From JABDIP01 sp965237625 (lineage in GTDB: Bacteria > Pseudomonadota > Alphaproteobacteria > DSM-16000 > Inquilinaceae), in contig CBDEGD010000010.1 of assembly GCA_965237625.1 (NCBI GenBank), forward strand, positions 1 to 64,000: 64,000 nucleotides of DNA. Reading direction: 5' to 3'. The notes under the pieces are model-generated. The model did not search any database. It saw only the letters and a program-made list of their open reading frames with translations, and was not told the origin of the DNA. Each line of letters opens with the position of its first letter. The stretch's first letter is position 1. Shown here in pieces: positions 8,259 to 16,614 of this stretch. The position numbers and the translations under genes were made by a program.

Positions 8259-8561
8259 TCAGCCCTGCACGGACTCCAATCGACCGAAGATGGACTTCAC
8301 GGTAATCCACCCGTTGATGCGGCCACGGTTATTGCCGATCTGATACCGGGGGCCCTGGATGGCCTTGATCAGGTGGAGATATTCCGCGCCACGAACCCGG
8401 CACAGGACAATGTCGCCAACGGCGAGGGTCACGGTGTCCAAGGGAACTACTGTGCAAAGCTGACCTGATTCAATCTTTCCGGACATCGAATTTCCGCGCG
8501 GGCGAAACGATACGGTTTCGCCCCGCGTCAGACGTTCAATGTAATGCGAGGCCCAGCCCAT
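8259..8561 (-). CDS. Stand-alone LexA/S24-like peptidase domain protein
   Basis: A 100-residue protein with no DNA-binding domain. It matches the C-terminal catalytic fold of LexA-type S24 peptidases: GNSMSGKIESGQ carries the likely nucleophile Ser25, AVGDIVLCRV is the core strand, and LHLIKAIQG places Lys66 where LexA has its general base, followed by YQIGNNRG. LexA relatives self-cleave when activated by RecA filaments; here there is no visible cleavage-site linker or operator-binding part. It may therefore be a regulatory partner or a non-proteolytic fold. The gene is convergent with the ABC-F gene. Confidence 0.6.
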   Translation of the reverse strand: MGWASHYIERLTRGETVSFRPRGNSMSGKIESGQLCTVVPLDTVTLAVGDIVLCRVRGAEYLHLIKAIQGPRYQIGNNRGRINGWITVKSIFGRLESVQG

Positions 8562-8706
8562 GATGCCCTATGAGTGTTTCCTATTCGACCTATCTGGGCA
8601 GAATACCCATTCCGGCAGCGGCCACGTCAGGCGATCAGACATGATTGGTCAAGCCTGGCGATTTGCGGCAAACCTTTGAGAGGCAATTCACCGGAGGGAT
8701 CAGACG

Positions 8707-9411
8707 ATGGCAAATGGCAAAGTGGCGATCATCACCGCGGGCGGCAGCGGCATGGGCGCTGGCGCCGCGCGCAAACTGGCGGAAGACGGACACTCCGTCG
8801 CGATCCTGTCCTCCTCGGGCAAGGGCGAGGCGCTGGCCAACGAACTTGGCGGCGTCGGCGTGACCGGGTCCAACCAGTCCAACGACGATTTGAAGCGGCT
8901 GGTGGATTTGGCCATGGAGAAATGGGGGCGTGTCGATGTGCTGGTAAACAGCGCCGGACATGGCCCGAGAGCGCCGGTCCTGGAGCTGACCGACGACGAC
9001 TGGCACACCGGCATGGACGTCTATTTCCTGAACGTCGTGCGCCCGACCCGGCTGGTGACGCCGATCATGCAGCAGCAGAAATCCGGCTCGATCGTCAACA
9101 TCTCGACCTTCGCCGCCTTCGAGCCCGATCCGGTCTTCCCCACATCCGGCGTGTTCCGCGCCGGCCTGGCGGCCTTCACCAAGCTCTTCGCCGACAAATA
9201 CGCGGCGGACAACATCCGCATGAACAACGTGCTGCCCGGCTTCATCGACAGCCTGCCGGAGAAGGAGGAGTTTCGCGCACGCATCCCGATGCAGCGCTAT
9301 GGCAAGACGGAGGAGATCTCCGCCCTGGTCGCCTTCCTGGCCTCCGATGGCGGCGGCTACATCACCGGCCAGAACATCCGCGCCGATGGCGGGATCACCC
9401 GCGCGGTATGA
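8707..9411 (+). CDS. Atypical short-chain dehydrogenase/reductase (SDR) family protein
   Basis: The 234-residue protein has a Rossmann start TAGGSGMGAGAA (about residues 10-21) and NSAG near residue 80, so it should bind NAD(P). At the site where SDRs have YxxxK, the sequence reads TSGVFRAGLAAF, i.e. Ser in place of Tyr and Arg in place of Lys. The normal proton-relay pair is thus missing and catalysis by the standard route is doubtful. The C-terminal part (GFIDSLPEKEEF, RYGKTEEIS, GGYITGQNIRADGG) is canonical. GGAGGG lies before the ATG. It precedes the ABC importer and CoA-linked genes but is separated from them by 490 bp. Confidence 0.85.
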   Translation: MANGKVAIITAGGSGMGAGAARKLAEDGHSVAILSSSGKGEALANELGGVGVTGSNQSNDDLKRLVDLAMEKWGRVDVLVNSAGHGPRAPVLELTDDDWHTGMDVYFLNVVRPTRLVTPIMQQQKSGSIVNISTFAAFEPDPVFPTSGVFRAGLAAFTKLFADKYAADNIRMNNVLPGFIDSLPEKEEFRARIPMQRYGKTEEISALVAFLASDGGGYITGQNIRADGGITRAV

Positions 9412-9901
9412 GGCGAGGCTATCCCACTGGCTTCACTAAATGCGTCATCAACTGAGTTGATGACGGCTGAGCGGCGATCGGGAGCAAGTCTCAAACATCT
9501 CAGCGTGCCTTTGGGGCGATGCCGGTACGGCAACGATACCTCGGCTGACCCTTTAGTATGCGACTGACACAGCAACGCCCGCGCGGATTCTTGTTTCAAA
9601 CCAATAGCATTCGCTAATTTGCTCAGTTCGGAACCGCCTTTCGAACGAGATAGTGCCCATTCTTCGGCATCGTCGCGCTACCGCACCGTTGCCTTTTCGG
9701 CAACAGGTTAAGCGAATTTCTGTTCTTATTGCGATCGGCCGCGCCGTGTCAGGGTACTGGTGCGGTGGCGTATGCGGGGAATTTCCGTCATCGGGCAGGC
9801 GAGCACGCTGCCAAGTCCCTGGCGGACGGCGACCAAGAGAGGCTGCCGGACAGATGGGCGGAGCGGCGAAAGCCATCAATCCATTGCGGGGAGGCAATAC
9901 C
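9412..9901. other. 490-bp intergenic region upstream of the ABC importer operon
   Basis: No convincing gene is present; short open frames (for example in-frame codons upstream of 9902) lack family-like sequence. It holds a 21-base near-perfect palindrome at 9444-9464, described separately, and a relatively AT-rich part at 9590-9740 that could contain the promoter of the downstream operon. Confidence 0.5.
9444..9464. promoter_or_regulatory. 21-base palindrome, candidate operator
   Basis: GTCATCAACT and AGTTGATGAC are exact inverted repeats around one central base. There is no T-tract, so a terminator is less likely than a regulator-binding site. It lies 32 bases after the SDR stop and about 440 bases before the importer operon. 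Confidence 0.4.
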
Positions 9902-10954
9902 ATGAATGAGCGCAAGAACCCGATAACGCCCTTGGGCCGGCGGCAGATGATGACGGCCACCGCCGCTTTCACCGGCGCGGCGGCCGTGGCACCAAGTCTG
10001 ATTTCAGTGGCCGCGCGGGCAGCCCACCACGAAGCCAAGGTCAGCATGCAGCTTGGCTGGCTGGCCAGCAACGGCATCCTCGGCGAGGTCGTCGGCATCG
10101 CCAAAGGCTACTATGCGGAGGCCGGCATCGATCTGGAGATCACCCCGGGCGGGCCCGGCGTCGATGGCGTCGCCTCGGTCGCCGCCGGCCGCGCCGGGGC
10201 CGGGCAGCTTTCGTCCAGCCCGTCGCTGATGCTGGCGCGCTCCGCCGGCATTCCGGTCAAGGCGTTTGCCGCCGGCTATCAGAAGCACCCGTTCACCTAT
10301 TTCTCGCTGGCCGGCGATCCGATCCGCACGCCGCGCGACATGATCGGCCGCACCATCGCCACCCAGCCGACGGCGCAGATTCTGCTGCGCGCCCTGCTGG
10401 CCCAGAACGGCATCGGCGAGGACGAGGTCGAAGTCGTCAATATGGGCAGCGACATGAACCAATTGATGTCCGGGCAGGCGCAGGCGGTCACCGGCTGGCT
10501 GACCAACACAAACGCCCTATCGATCCTCGGCCCCGACCGGGTCGATCTGATGCTCTGGGACACCGGCATCCAGCTCTACGCCAATGTCTACTACACCACC
10601 GACGAGATGCTGGCCGACCACAGCGACGTGCTGGCCGGCTATCTCGGCGCCTCGGCGCGCGGCTGGGGCTATGCCAAGGAGAATCCGGAGGAAGCGGTCG
10701 ACATGCTGGTGGCGGCCTATCCCAATCTGGACCGTGCCAGCGAATTGCAGGCGGTCGGCCCGGTGCTGGGGTTCAGCTTCAACGACACCACGGCCTCCGA
10801 TGGCTGGGGCGCCATGAACAACGAGAACTGGCAAAAGCAAATCGAGATCTACGCCGAGCTCGGCCAGTTCCAGGGCGACGTGCCCGAGCTGGGCGACGTG
10901 ATGACGCCGGCGATCCTGGATGCCACCGCGGATATCAGGCGCGAAGTGGGATGA
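9902..10954 (+). CDS. NMT1/SsuA-type ABC transporter substrate-binding protein
   Basis: A 350-residue secreted binding protein. The N-terminus has a twin-arginine-like signal (LGRRQMM followed by an Ala-rich hydrophobic stretch, cleavage near residue 40, ARAAHH). The mature part is the NMT1/THI5-like fold used for aromatic, sulfonate, nitrate, taurine or pyrimidine precursors. The ATG at 9902 has GGGGAGG eight bases upstream; the frame is open further upstream but that part is not protein-like. It is the first gene of a three-gene importer and overlaps the ATPase start by four bases (ATGA). The ligand cannot be read from sequence; the downstream CoA-transferase and hydratase suggest a carboxylic acid. 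Confidence 0.88.
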   Translation: MNERKNPITPLGRRQMMTATAAFTGAAAVAPSLISVAARAAHHEAKVSMQLGWLASNGILGEVVGIAKGYYAEAGIDLEITPGGPGVDGVASVAAGRAGAGQLSSSPSLMLARSAGIPVKAFAAGYQKHPFTYFSLAGDPIRTPRDMIGRTIATQPTAQILLRALLAQNGIGEDEVEVVNMGSDMNQLMSGQAQAVTGWLTNTNALSILGPDRVDLMLWDTGIQLYANVYYTTDEMLADHSDVLAGYLGASARGWGYAKENPEEAVDMLVAAYPNLDRASELQAVGPVLGFSFNDTTASDGWGAMNNENWQKQIEIYAELGQFQGDVPELGDVMTPAILDATADIRREVG

Positions 10955-11775
10955 TGGCGGCGGCCCCGGCTGCGGTGGCGGAACGCAAGGCGACGCCGAG
11001 CCCCGACACAGCCGCTCAGGCGGCGGTGTCGGCCCGCGATGTGACCGTACGGTTCGAGTCCGATGCGGGCACGGTGACCGCCCTGCAGGACGTCACTGTC
11101 TCGATCCCCGAAGGCGGGCTGACTACCATGCTGGGTCCCTCGGGCTGCGGCAAATCCACGCTGCTGCGGGCCATCGCCGATCTGGTGCCGGTCAGCGAGG
11201 GGGGCATCTCGGTGCTCGGCAAGACACCTGAAGAGGCCCGCATCGCCCGCGATTTTTCCTTCGTCTTCCAGGACGCGACCCTGCTGCCCTGGCGATCGGC
11301 GATCGACAATGTGCGGCTGCCGCTGGAGGTCGGAGGCGGCGATGCGGCGATGCATGCCGCCCCGGAGGAATTGCTGGCGATGGTCGGCTTGCAGGGCCGC
11401 GAGGACGCCCTGCCCCACGAACTTTCCGGCGGCATGCGCCAGCGCGTCGCCATCGCCCGGGCGCTGGTCTGCCGGCCCCGCATCCTACTCATGGACGAGC
11501 CTTTCGGGGCGCTGGACGAGATCACCCGCGACAAGCTGAACGAGGAGCTGCTGCGGATCTGGACCGAGACCGGCACCACCATCCTGTTCGTCACCCACAG
11601 CATCCCGGAGGCCGCCTTTCTGGGCCAGCAGGTGCTGGTGCTGGCCAGCCATCCGGGCCGCGTGCGCGAACTGGTCGATGTGGATCTGGAGTATCCGCGT
11701 CAGCTGGCCGACCGGGATTCATTGAAATTCGTGCAGATCACCGCGCATCTGCGGTCCTTGCTGGCGTCGTGCTGA
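10951..11775 (+). CDS. ABC transporter ATP-binding protein (SsuB/TauB type)
   Basis: A 274-residue ATPase subunit with Walker A GPSGCGKST (about residues 63-71), Q-loop FVFQDATLLPW, signature LSGGMRQR, Walker B LLMDEPFGALD and H-loop FVTHSIPEA. The pattern fits importers of the nitrate/sulfonate/taurine family. It sits between the binding protein (ATGA overlap) and the permease (TGATG overlap), so the three are one translationally coupled unit. Confidence 0.93.
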   Translation: MMAAAPAAVAERKATPSPDTAAQAAVSARDVTVRFESDAGTVTALQDVTVSIPEGGLTTMLGPSGCGKSTLLRAIADLVPVSEGGISVLGKTPEEARIARDFSFVFQDATLLPWRSAIDNVRLPLEVGGGDAAMHAAPEELLAMVGLQGREDALPHELSGGMRQRVAIARALVCRPRILLMDEPFGALDEITRDKLNEELLRIWTETGTTILFVTHSIPEAAFLGQQVLVLASHPGRVRELVDVDLEYPRQLADRDSLKFVQITAHLRSLLASC

Positions 11776-12587
11776 TGATTGCCGTCACCCCGACAGACCC
11801 GACGGAATTGTCGACCCGGAGAGGGCCGCCATCGAAATGGCCCGACCGGATACCGGCGCTGCTTGCGGTGGTCGGACTGATCGCCCTGTGGCAGGCGATC
11901 GTCTCGATCTTCGAGGTTCCAACCTACATCGCGCCGAGCCCGGCCAAGGTCCTGAATGTGTTCGTCGAGCAAGGGCCGCTCCTGGCGCGCAACTTCGCGC
12001 CGACGGTGGCGGAGGCCGTGGCCGGCTTCATGCTGGGCAATTCCATCGCCATCCTGATCGCGGTCGGGTTCGTGCACAGCCGCGGCGCCGAGAAGGCGTT
12101 CTATCCCCTGGCTGTGTTCGTCAATACCATCCCGATCATCGCCATCGCGCCGATCCTGGTGCTGATCTTCGGCAATGGCTTCACCCCGAAGATCGTGATC
12201 GCCGCGCTGATCTGCTTTTTCCCGACCCTGGTCAACATGGTGCGGGGCCTGCGGGCGGTCAGCCCGCAGACCCTGGACCTGATGCGGGTGCTGTCGGCCA
12301 GCAAGCCGGAGATCCTGTTCAAGATACGCCTCCAGAGTTCCCTGCCCTTCCTGTTCGCAGCACTGAAGATCGCGTCGACGACCTGCGTCATCGGCGCCAT
12401 CGTCGGCGAATGGATCGGCTCCAATACCGGGCTCGGCGCGCTGATCATCGAGGCGACCTACAATTTCCGCTCGCCCTTGCTCTACGCCACCGTCCTGCTG
12501 GCCGCCGCGCTGGCGGTGACCCTGTTCACCATCACATCCCTGATCGAGCGCCGGCTGATCGCCTGGAAGCCGGCGGATGTCCACTAG
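11775..12587 (+). CDS. ABC transporter permease (SsuC type)
   Basis: An inner-membrane permease of 270 residues with about six helices and the conserved EAA-type loop (LSASKPEILFKIRLQSSLP, about residues 175-193) that contacts the ATPase. The ATG at 11775 overlaps the ATPase stop as TGATG; an in-frame GTG at 11769 is the alternative. With the two preceding genes it forms a complete importer. An inverted repeat after its stop separates it from the catabolic genes. Confidence 0.93.
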   Translation: MIAVTPTDPTELSTRRGPPSKWPDRIPALLAVVGLIALWQAIVSIFEVPTYIAPSPAKVLNVFVEQGPLLARNFAPTVAEAVAGFMLGNSIAILIAVGFVHSRGAEKAFYPLAVFVNTIPIIAIAPILVLIFGNGFTPKIVIAALICFFPTLVNMVRGLRAVSPQTLDLMRVLSASKPEILFKIRLQSSLPFLFAALKIASTTCVIGAIVGEWIGSNTGLGALIIEATYNFRSPLLYATVLLAAALAVTLFTITSLIERRLIAWKPADVH

Positions 12588-12615
12588 CGCGAGTTCCGAT
12601 ATGGCTGAAGCATTC

Positions 12616-12789
12616 CCCCCTCACCCAGCTTCGGCTAAGGCTCGGCCTGCGGCCTCGCCAAGCCTGCACAACTCTCTCCCGGAGGAGAGGGAAACAAAGC
12701 ACGGCCCCGAATATCCCTCTCCTTGGGGAGAGGGTGCGGAAGCTTGGCGAGGCCGCAGGCCGAGCCTTAGCCGAAGTTGGGTGAGGGGG
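12616..12789. repeat. Long inverted repeat (48-bp arms), CCCTCACCC/CTCTCCC palindromic family
   Basis: The arms at 12616-12663 and 12742-12789 pair with about one mismatch, enclosing a 78-base loop that itself contains CTCTCC...GGAGAG sequence. The element has no coding capacity. It lies between the importer permease and the FAD oxidoreductase. Similar CCCTCACCC outer and CTCTCCC inner segments occur at 40521-40605 and 43592-43737, so this is a dispersed intergenic family in this genome, possibly a MITE. Confidence 0.8.
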
Positions 12790-12857
12790 CTTGCACCTAC
12801 CCGACCGAAAAGCCCGCTAGCGCCATATCACCGGCACACTCTCACGATGAGGATTCC

Positions 12858-14222
12858 ATGACCGACTACGCATCCATCAAGGAAGCCGCCCGCGAGGTTC
12901 CGGTGGTCGACAAATCAGACGTCGTCGTGGTCGGCGGTGGGCCGGCCGGGCTGTCGGCGGCTGTAGCTGCCGCGCGCAGCGGCGCCAAGGTGACGTTGCT
13001 TGAGCGCTATCCCTATCTCGGCGGCCTCGCCGCCGGCGGCATGGTGCTGGTGCTGGACGACATGCATAACGGGTTGGAGATTTCCGTGCGCGGCATCGGC
13101 ATGGAAATCATCGAGCGCATGGCCCGGCGCGGCCTGGCGGTCTTCCCGCCGGACGAGGATCGCCGCGAGGAGGTTCGCGCGACGCCGGAGATGTGGCGCA
13201 AATGGTCGCGCTGGGGCGTGTTCGACTTCCACACCCACAGCAAGCCGCACCCGGTGATCTTCGCCGCCGCCTTCGACCCGGATGGCTGGAAGCGGGCCGC
13301 TGACGAGATGGTGACGGAGTCCGGGATCAACCTGAGGCTCCATAGCTGGTTCGCCGGCGCCATCGTCGAGGATGGGCGCATCCGCGGCGTGATCTGCGAG
13401 ACCAAGGAGGGCCGGCAGGCGGTGCTGGGCGACGTGGTCATCGACACCACCGGCGATCTGGACGTGGCGGTGGCGGCCGGCGCCCGTTTCGTCGGCGGCT
13501 CCTACATCGTCTCCACGGTCTTCCGGCTCGGCGGCGTCGATACCGACGAGGCGGAGCGGTTTCAATTCGAGGAACCGGAGGCTTTCGCGCCGATCGACCG
13601 GCAGGCCAAGCGCCTGATCGGCGGCTCCTGGGATTATTGGTGGCTGAAGACGCCGCTGCCGGGTGTGGTGTGGTGCAACTGCCCGCACATGACCGGGTTC
13701 GACGGGCTGAAGGTGGACGATCTGACCCGCGCCGAGTTCGAGGGGCGGCGACGGATCGATGGCCTGCTCGACCATGTCCGCGAAAACCTGCCGGGCTTCG
13801 AGGGCGCCTACATCGTCGATATCGCGCCGCAGACCGGCGTGCGCCAGACCCGCATGCTCGACGGCGAATACATTGTGACCAAGGAGGACGTGATGAACCG
13901 GCTGCATTTCGCCGACAGCGTCGCCCGCGGCCGCGACTACTACACCCCATATCGTGCGCTCGTACCGCGCGATATCGACCAGATGCTGGTCGCCGGCCGG
14001 CATTATTCGGCGACCCCGACCGCCCAGAAGATCAGCCGCGAGATCCCGCCCTGCATGGCCATGGGCGAGGCCGCCGGCATCGCCGCCGCCCTGGCGCTCG
14101 ACGCCGGCGTCACCGTCCGCGAAGTGGATGTGGCGAAAGTGCAGCAGACTGTCCGCGCCCGGGGCGGCGATCCCGGCGACGTGCCGGCCTACAACGCATC
14201 TGTCCTGGAGGCCGCCCAATGA
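12858..14222 (+). CDS. FAD-dependent oxidoreductase (PF12831-like)
   Basis: A 454-residue flavoprotein. The dinucleotide-binding motif VVGGGPAGLSAA is at about residues 24-35, followed by the LLERYPYLGG segment, and near the C-terminus the FAD site VAGRHYSATPTAQKISRE. It resembles the FAD_oxidored family of uncharacterised enzymes. GAGG precedes the ATG. The next gene's start overlaps this stop by four bases (ATGA), starting a tightly coupled run of oxidoreductase, CoA-transferase and enoyl-CoA hydratase, with a ferredoxin close behind. A role in oxidising the imported substrate or its CoA thioester is an inference. Confidence 0.85.
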   Translation: MTDYASIKEAAREVPVVDKSDVVVVGGGPAGLSAAVAAARSGAKVTLLERYPYLGGLAAGGMVLVLDDMHNGLEISVRGIGMEIIERMARRGLAVFPPDEDRREEVRATPEMWRKWSRWGVFDFHTHSKPHPVIFAAAFDPDGWKRAADEMVTESGINLRLHSWFAGAIVEDGRIRGVICETKEGRQAVLGDVVIDTTGDLDVAVAAGARFVGGSYIVSTVFRLGGVDTDEAERFQFEEPEAFAPIDRQAKRLIGGSWDYWWLKTPLPGVVWCNCPHMTGFDGLKVDDLTRAEFEGRRRIDGLLDHVRENLPGFEGAYIVDIAPQTGVRQTRMLDGEYIVTKEDVMNRLHFADSVARGRDYYTPYRALVPRDIDQMLVAGRHYSATPTAQKISREIPPCMAMGEAAGIAAALALDAGVTVREVDVAKVQQTVRARGGDPGDVPAYNASVLEAAQ

Positions 14223-15439
14223 GTGCCGGCAATGGGAGTGCCGGCAACGGTGCCGCCCATCCCCTGCCCCTGTCGGGCATCCGGGTGGTCGACTTCACCC
14301 AGGTCATGCTGGGCCCCTGCTGCACGCAAGTGCTGGGCGATTACGGGGCCGATGTGATCAAGATCGAGAAGGCGAAGGGCGGCGACCTGTCGCGCTGGAG
14401 CCTCGGCGACGACCCGGACGGCCTCAACAATCCGGTGTTCAGCAGCCTGAACCGCAACAAGCGCAGCGTGACCCTGGATCTGCGCAGCGAGCGCGGCAAA
14501 GAGGTGGTGCGCCGGCTGGTCGCGAAATCCGACGTGGTGGTCAACAATTTCCGCCCCGGCGTGCTTGACCGGCTGGGTCTCGGCTATGAGGCCCTGCGCG
14601 CCATCAACCCGCGCATCATCTTCGCCTACGGAACCGGCTTCGGGCCAACGGGGCCGTACAGCCACAAGGGCGGCCAGGACATCCTGGCCCAGGCGATGAC
14701 CGGGGTCATGCGGCGCAAGGCCGATGAGCGCCACCCGACCTCGATCTACCCGACCGCCCTTGCCGACTATTCCGCCGGCATGCATCTGGTGCAGGGCATC
14801 CTGCTGGCGCTGCTGCAGCGCGAGAAGACCGGCGAGGGTCAGATCGTCCATGTCTCCCTGTACAACTCCATGCTCGACATGCAGATGCAGGAGGCGGCGG
14901 TGCGGATGATGCGCGGCAAGGAGCTGAACTGGGCGGCGATGCCGCTCACCGGCGTGTTCGAGACCACCGACGGCGCGCTGGTGCTGGTCGGCGCCTTCAA
15001 GCCCAACCCGTTGCGCGACATCTGCGCCGCGCTCGGTTTCGCGGATCTGTCCCTGGAGGAACGGCTGTCCACCCTGGACCGGCAGCGCGAGCACCGGCCC
15101 GAACTTCAGGACCGTTTCGCCCGCCGCTTCGCCGAGAACACCACGGCTCATTGGATCAGCCGGTTGGAGGAGCAGGATCTGCTCTGCGCGCCGGTCAAAT
15201 CCCTGGCCGAGGCGCTGGAGGACCCGCAGACCGCCGTCAACCAGATGGTCGTCGAACTGGCCGACCGGCCGTCCGGACCGGTCAGGCTTGTCGGCACGCC
15301 GATCGCTATGTCCGACGCGCCGCTGACGATCCGCCATGCGCCGCCGGAGCTGGGCGAACATAATGACGAGGTGCTCTCGGAGCTCGGCCTGGATGATGGC
15401 GACGTCGCCGAGCTGCGCGCCGAAGGGGTCGTCGGATGA
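14219..15439 (+). CDS. Family III CoA-transferase (CaiB/BaiF type)
   Basis: The 406-residue enzyme should move CoA between carboxylic acids. Family marks are the GIRVVDFTQVMLGP start (about residues 19-32), GADVIKIEK, the NRNKRSVTLDL segment, NFRPGVLDRLGLG, and the catalytic-Asp region in TALADYSAGMH. The start overlaps the FAD oxidoreductase stop as ATGA, and the next gene again overlaps the stop as ATGA. The acyl donor and acceptor are unknown; activation of the transporter's ligand for degradation is the natural reading. Confidence 0.93.
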   Translation: MSAGNGSAGNGAAHPLPLSGIRVVDFTQVMLGPCCTQVLGDYGADVIKIEKAKGGDLSRWSLGDDPDGLNNPVFSSLNRNKRSVTLDLRSERGKEVVRRLVAKSDVVVNNFRPGVLDRLGLGYEALRAINPRIIFAYGTGFGPTGPYSHKGGQDILAQAMTGVMRRKADERHPTSIYPTALADYSAGMHLVQGILLALLQREKTGEGQIVHVSLYNSMLDMQMQEAAVRMMRGKELNWAAMPLTGVFETTDGALVLVGAFKPNPLRDICAALGFADLSLEERLSTLDRQREHRPELQDRFARRFAENTTAHWISRLEEQDLLCAPVKSLAEALEDPQTAVNQMVVELADRPSGPVRLVGTPIAMSDAPLTIRHAPPELGEHNDEVLSELGLDDGDVAELRAEGVVG

Positions 15440-16209
15440 GTGTGACGCTGGCGATCGCCGATCATGTCGCCCGCGTCACCATCGACCGGCCGGAGGTGCT
15501 GAACGCGATCGACGAAGCGACCGAACGCCGTCTGAACGAGATCTGGGAGCAGATCGAGGCCGACCGCGATATCCGCGTGGTGGTGCTGACCGGCGCCGGT
15601 GATCGCGCCTTCTGCGCCGGCGCCGACATGAAATCCGTCGACAAGAGCGGCGTCGATTATTGGCTCGACGGAAATCCGAACGGCTTCGGCGGCATCTCGC
15701 TGCGCACCACATTGGACGTGCCGGTGATCGCCCGGGTCAATGGCCATGCGCTGGGCGGCGGTTTCGAGATGGTGCTCGGCTGCGACATCGTCATCGCCGC
15801 CGAGGAGGCGAGCATGGGCCTGCCCGAGCCCACGGTCGGCCGGTTGCCGCTGGATGGCGGCATTGTCCTGTTGCCCCGGCTGATCCCCAAGAAACTGGCC
15901 ATGGCCATGCTGCTGACGGCCAAGCGCATCACCGCGACGGAGGCGGCGGAATTTCATCTGGTCAATGAGGTGGTGCCGCGGGCCGGCCTGGACGAAGCGG
16001 TCGACCGATGGGTTTCCGCTATCCTGGCCTGCGCCCCGCTGTCCCTGCGCGCGATCAAACAGATCGTCCAGCGCACCGGGCAACTGACGCCGCAGGAGGC
16101 TCGGGCGCAGAAGCTGCCGGCCCTGGTCGAGGTGCTGAACTCGGAGGACGGGCTGGAAGGGGTCCGCGCCTTTCAGGAGAAGCGCCGGCCGGAGTGGAAA
16201 GGGCGCTGA
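15436..16209 (+). CDS. Enoyl-CoA hydratase/isomerase family protein
   Basis: A crotonase-fold protein of 257 residues. Visible marks are GAGDRAFCAGADMK (CoA-binding, oxyanion-hole side, about residues 53-66), NGHALGGGFEMVLGCDI (about 100-116), and the PEPTVGRLPLDGG segment with a Glu at the usual catalytic position. It probably hydrates or isomerises the acyl-CoA made by the CoA-transferase next door. It is coupled to that gene by an ATGA overlap. Confidence 0.93.
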   Translation: MSVTLAIADHVARVTIDRPEVLNAIDEATERRLNEIWEQIEADRDIRVVVLTGAGDRAFCAGADMKSVDKSGVDYWLDGNPNGFGGISLRTTLDVPVIARVNGHALGGGFEMVLGCDIVIAAEEASMGLPEPTVGRLPLDGGIVLLPRLIPKKLAMAMLLTAKRITATEAAEFHLVNEVVPRAGLDEAVDRWVSAILACAPLSLRAIKQIVQRTGQLTPQEARAQKLPALVEVLNSEDGLEGVRAFQEKRRPEWKGR

Positions 16210-16225
16210 GCGCCGCACGACCGCC

Positions 16226-16558
16226 ATGGCCTTCGTAATCACTGCACCCTGCATCGACGTCAAGGATGGCGAGTGCATCGCCGTCTGCCCGGTGGACTGC
16301 ATCTATCAAGGCGGGCGGATGTACTACATCCAGCCCGACGAATGCATCAACTGCGCGCTCTGCGTCTCGGTCTGTCCAGTGGAAGCGATTTTCGACGAGC
16401 ATGACCTGGCTTCGGGCGACCAAGAGTTCATGGCCGCGAACCGCGACTTCTTCGGCCCGGGCGCGACCGGATGGGGCGCCCCCGGCGGCTACGAGCCGGG
16501 CACATCGACCCCGCTCGACGCGACTCTGGTTGCAGAATGGCCGCGGCAGGGCGGGTGA
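16226..16558 (+). CDS. 7Fe ferredoxin (FdxA-like)
   Basis: A 110-residue ferredoxin. Cysteines at 9, 17, 21, 25, 40, 43, 46 and 50 follow the spacing of 7Fe ferredoxins: the first group serves a 3Fe-4S cluster and the C-x2-C-x2-C-x3-C group a 4Fe-4S cluster. The C-terminus is acidic and aromatic. It lies 16 bp after the enoyl-CoA hydratase and is probably co-transcribed, so it may carry electrons for the FAD oxidoreductase two genes upstream; that link is an inference. Confidence 0.9.
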   Translation: MAFVITAPCIDVKDGECIAVCPVDCIYQGGRMYYIQPDECINCALCVSVCPVEAIFDEHDLASGDQEFMAANRDFFGPGATGWGAPGGYEPGTSTPLDATLVAEWPRQGG

Positions 16559-16614
16559 GCGCCGGGCCGATACACCATTGCGCTGACGCCCCGCCTCATT
16601 GAAGGATGGCAGCG

